Shown here: piece after piece, positions 14,552 through 15,057 of the stretch
How the letters are laid out: every line of letters begins with the position of its first letter
How positions within the stretch are numbered: position 1 is the first letter of the stretch
DNA from: DASZZX01 sp036260415
GTDB lineage: Bacteria; Actinomycetota; Nitriliruptoria; Nitriliruptorales; JAHWKO01
DNA length: 15,057 nt
Assembly (NCBI GenBank): GCA_036260415.1
Contig: DASZZX010000029.1
Coordinates: 1-15,057 of the forward strand
Reading direction: 5' to 3'
The notes under the pieces: generated by a model
What the model saw: only the letters and a program-made list of their open reading frames with translations
Databases searched by the model: none
Told to the model about the DNA's origin: nothing
Made by a program: the position numbers and the translations under genes

Positions 14552-14613
14552 CACGTTGCAACCCACGGCGGCGCGCCCGCCGCGACTCCGGCGACCCGAA
14601 CGAGGCCGAGGCC

Positions 14614-15027
14614 ATGAGCGACACGACCCATACCACCGTCAAGGAGACCCTCGACGGCCCGCCCGTGCGCGAGACCCTCGCTGGGTTCGCGCCCGCCTAC
14701 TCCGTTACGTTGACGGAGCACGCGGCCGTGAAGGTCAAGGAGTTCCTCGCCCAGCAGGATGCGGAGACCGACCACGTGGCGCTGCGCGTCGCGGTGCAGG
14801 CGGGCGGCTGCGCCGGCATGCAGTACGCGCTGTTCTTCGACGACCGCCAGCTGGAGGGCGACGAGGTGTCCGTGCAGCACGGCGTGGCCGTGCGGCTCGA
14901 CCGCCAGTCCAAGACGCACCTGATCGGGGCGACGATCGACTGGAAGGAGAGCCTCGAGGCCTCCGGGTTCCAGATCGACAACCCCAACGCGCACTCGTCG
15001 TGCGCCTGCGGCGAGAGCTTCAGCTGA
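14614..15027 (+). CDS. erpA: A-type iron-sulfur cluster carrier / insertion protein
   Basis: HesB/IscA-family carrier that receives Fe-S clusters from the assembly machinery and delivers them to apo-enzymes. The 137-aa protein shows the three conserved cysteines: Cys66 in QAGGCAGMQYAL and Cys130/Cys132 in SSCACGESF. It also has VTLTEHAAVKVKEF, RVAVQAGGC and NP(N)A before the final pair. About 30 residues precede the conserved domain, a longer N-terminus than typical. ATG 14614 was chosen because GAGG motifs lie just upstream; a longer in-frame start at 14512 would add non-conserved residues and overlap the possible promoter. ErpA versus IscA/SufA cannot be settled from sequence alone, so the symbol is tentative. 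In other bacteria such carriers supply LipA, which is encoded 8 kb away. Confidence 0.88.
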   Translation: MSDTTHTTVKETLDGPPVRETLAGFAPAYSVTLTEHAAVKVKEFLAQQDAETDHVALRVAVQAGGCAGMQYALFFDDRQLEGDEVSVQHGVAVRLDRQSKTHLIGATIDWKESLEASGFQIDNPNAHSSCACGESFS

Positions 15028-15057
15028 GCTGACCGCCCGTTCCACCCCTCGACGCGC

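Overview
The window is very GC-rich, with G/C-biased third codon positions, good Shine-Dalgarno sequences, and GTG and TTG starts alongside ATG. Gene content (lpd, E2, lipB and lipA together, GlnA-I with an adenylylation tyrosine, a BON-domain protein, a six-helix 'HFHFF' sensor kinase) points to a high-GC actinomycete (Actinomycetota). A deep-branching lineage is possible, but that is inference and I cannot name a genus. I see no rRNA, tRNA, CRISPR array or insertion sequence.

Left end (1-2691): degraded signalling DNA. Positions about 203-1133 (+) hold the wreck of a membrane histidine kinase. It can be read only by switching frame many times, and it has lost the N-box/G1 part of its ATPase domain. 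A possible MEDS-type sensor fragment lies just before it. Convergent to it is a second, better preserved six-helix histidine kinase (1250-2691, -) with a good start and ribosome site but one frameshift at a run of four G. A 370-bp non-coding stretch then holds a perfect 15-bp stem-loop, probably the glnA terminator.

Middle (3062-10494, all minus strand): glnA (type I glutamine synthetase, TTG start, 474 aa) stands alone behind a 304-bp leader with an 18-bp palindrome. Upstream of it is a tight cluster transcribed lpd > E2 acyltransferase > lipB > lipA > mscS. lpd and E2 are core subunits of a 2-oxoacid dehydrogenase. LipB and LipA build the lipoyl cofactor on the E2 lysine, and Lpd reoxidises it. 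The E2 stop and lipB start overlap (ATGA). The 68-bp lipB-lipA gap carries an unusually A/T-containing 19-bp inverted repeat just upstream of the lipA ribosome site, a candidate operator. An MscS-type channel ends the cluster.

Right end (10650-15027, all plus strand): gcvT (glycine cleavage T-protein) is divergent from lpd, whose product is also the L-protein of that system. Then come a BON-domain membrane-anchored protein and a YflT-like/glycine-zipper protein (a probable stress or envelope pair), a type I glycerate kinase and an A-type Fe-S carrier (ErpA/IscA family).

Most of the window is ordinary core metabolism. The parts worth a second look are the decayed kinase locus, the frameshift in the second kinase, the lipA operator, the mscS linkage and the uncharacterised BON/YflT pair.
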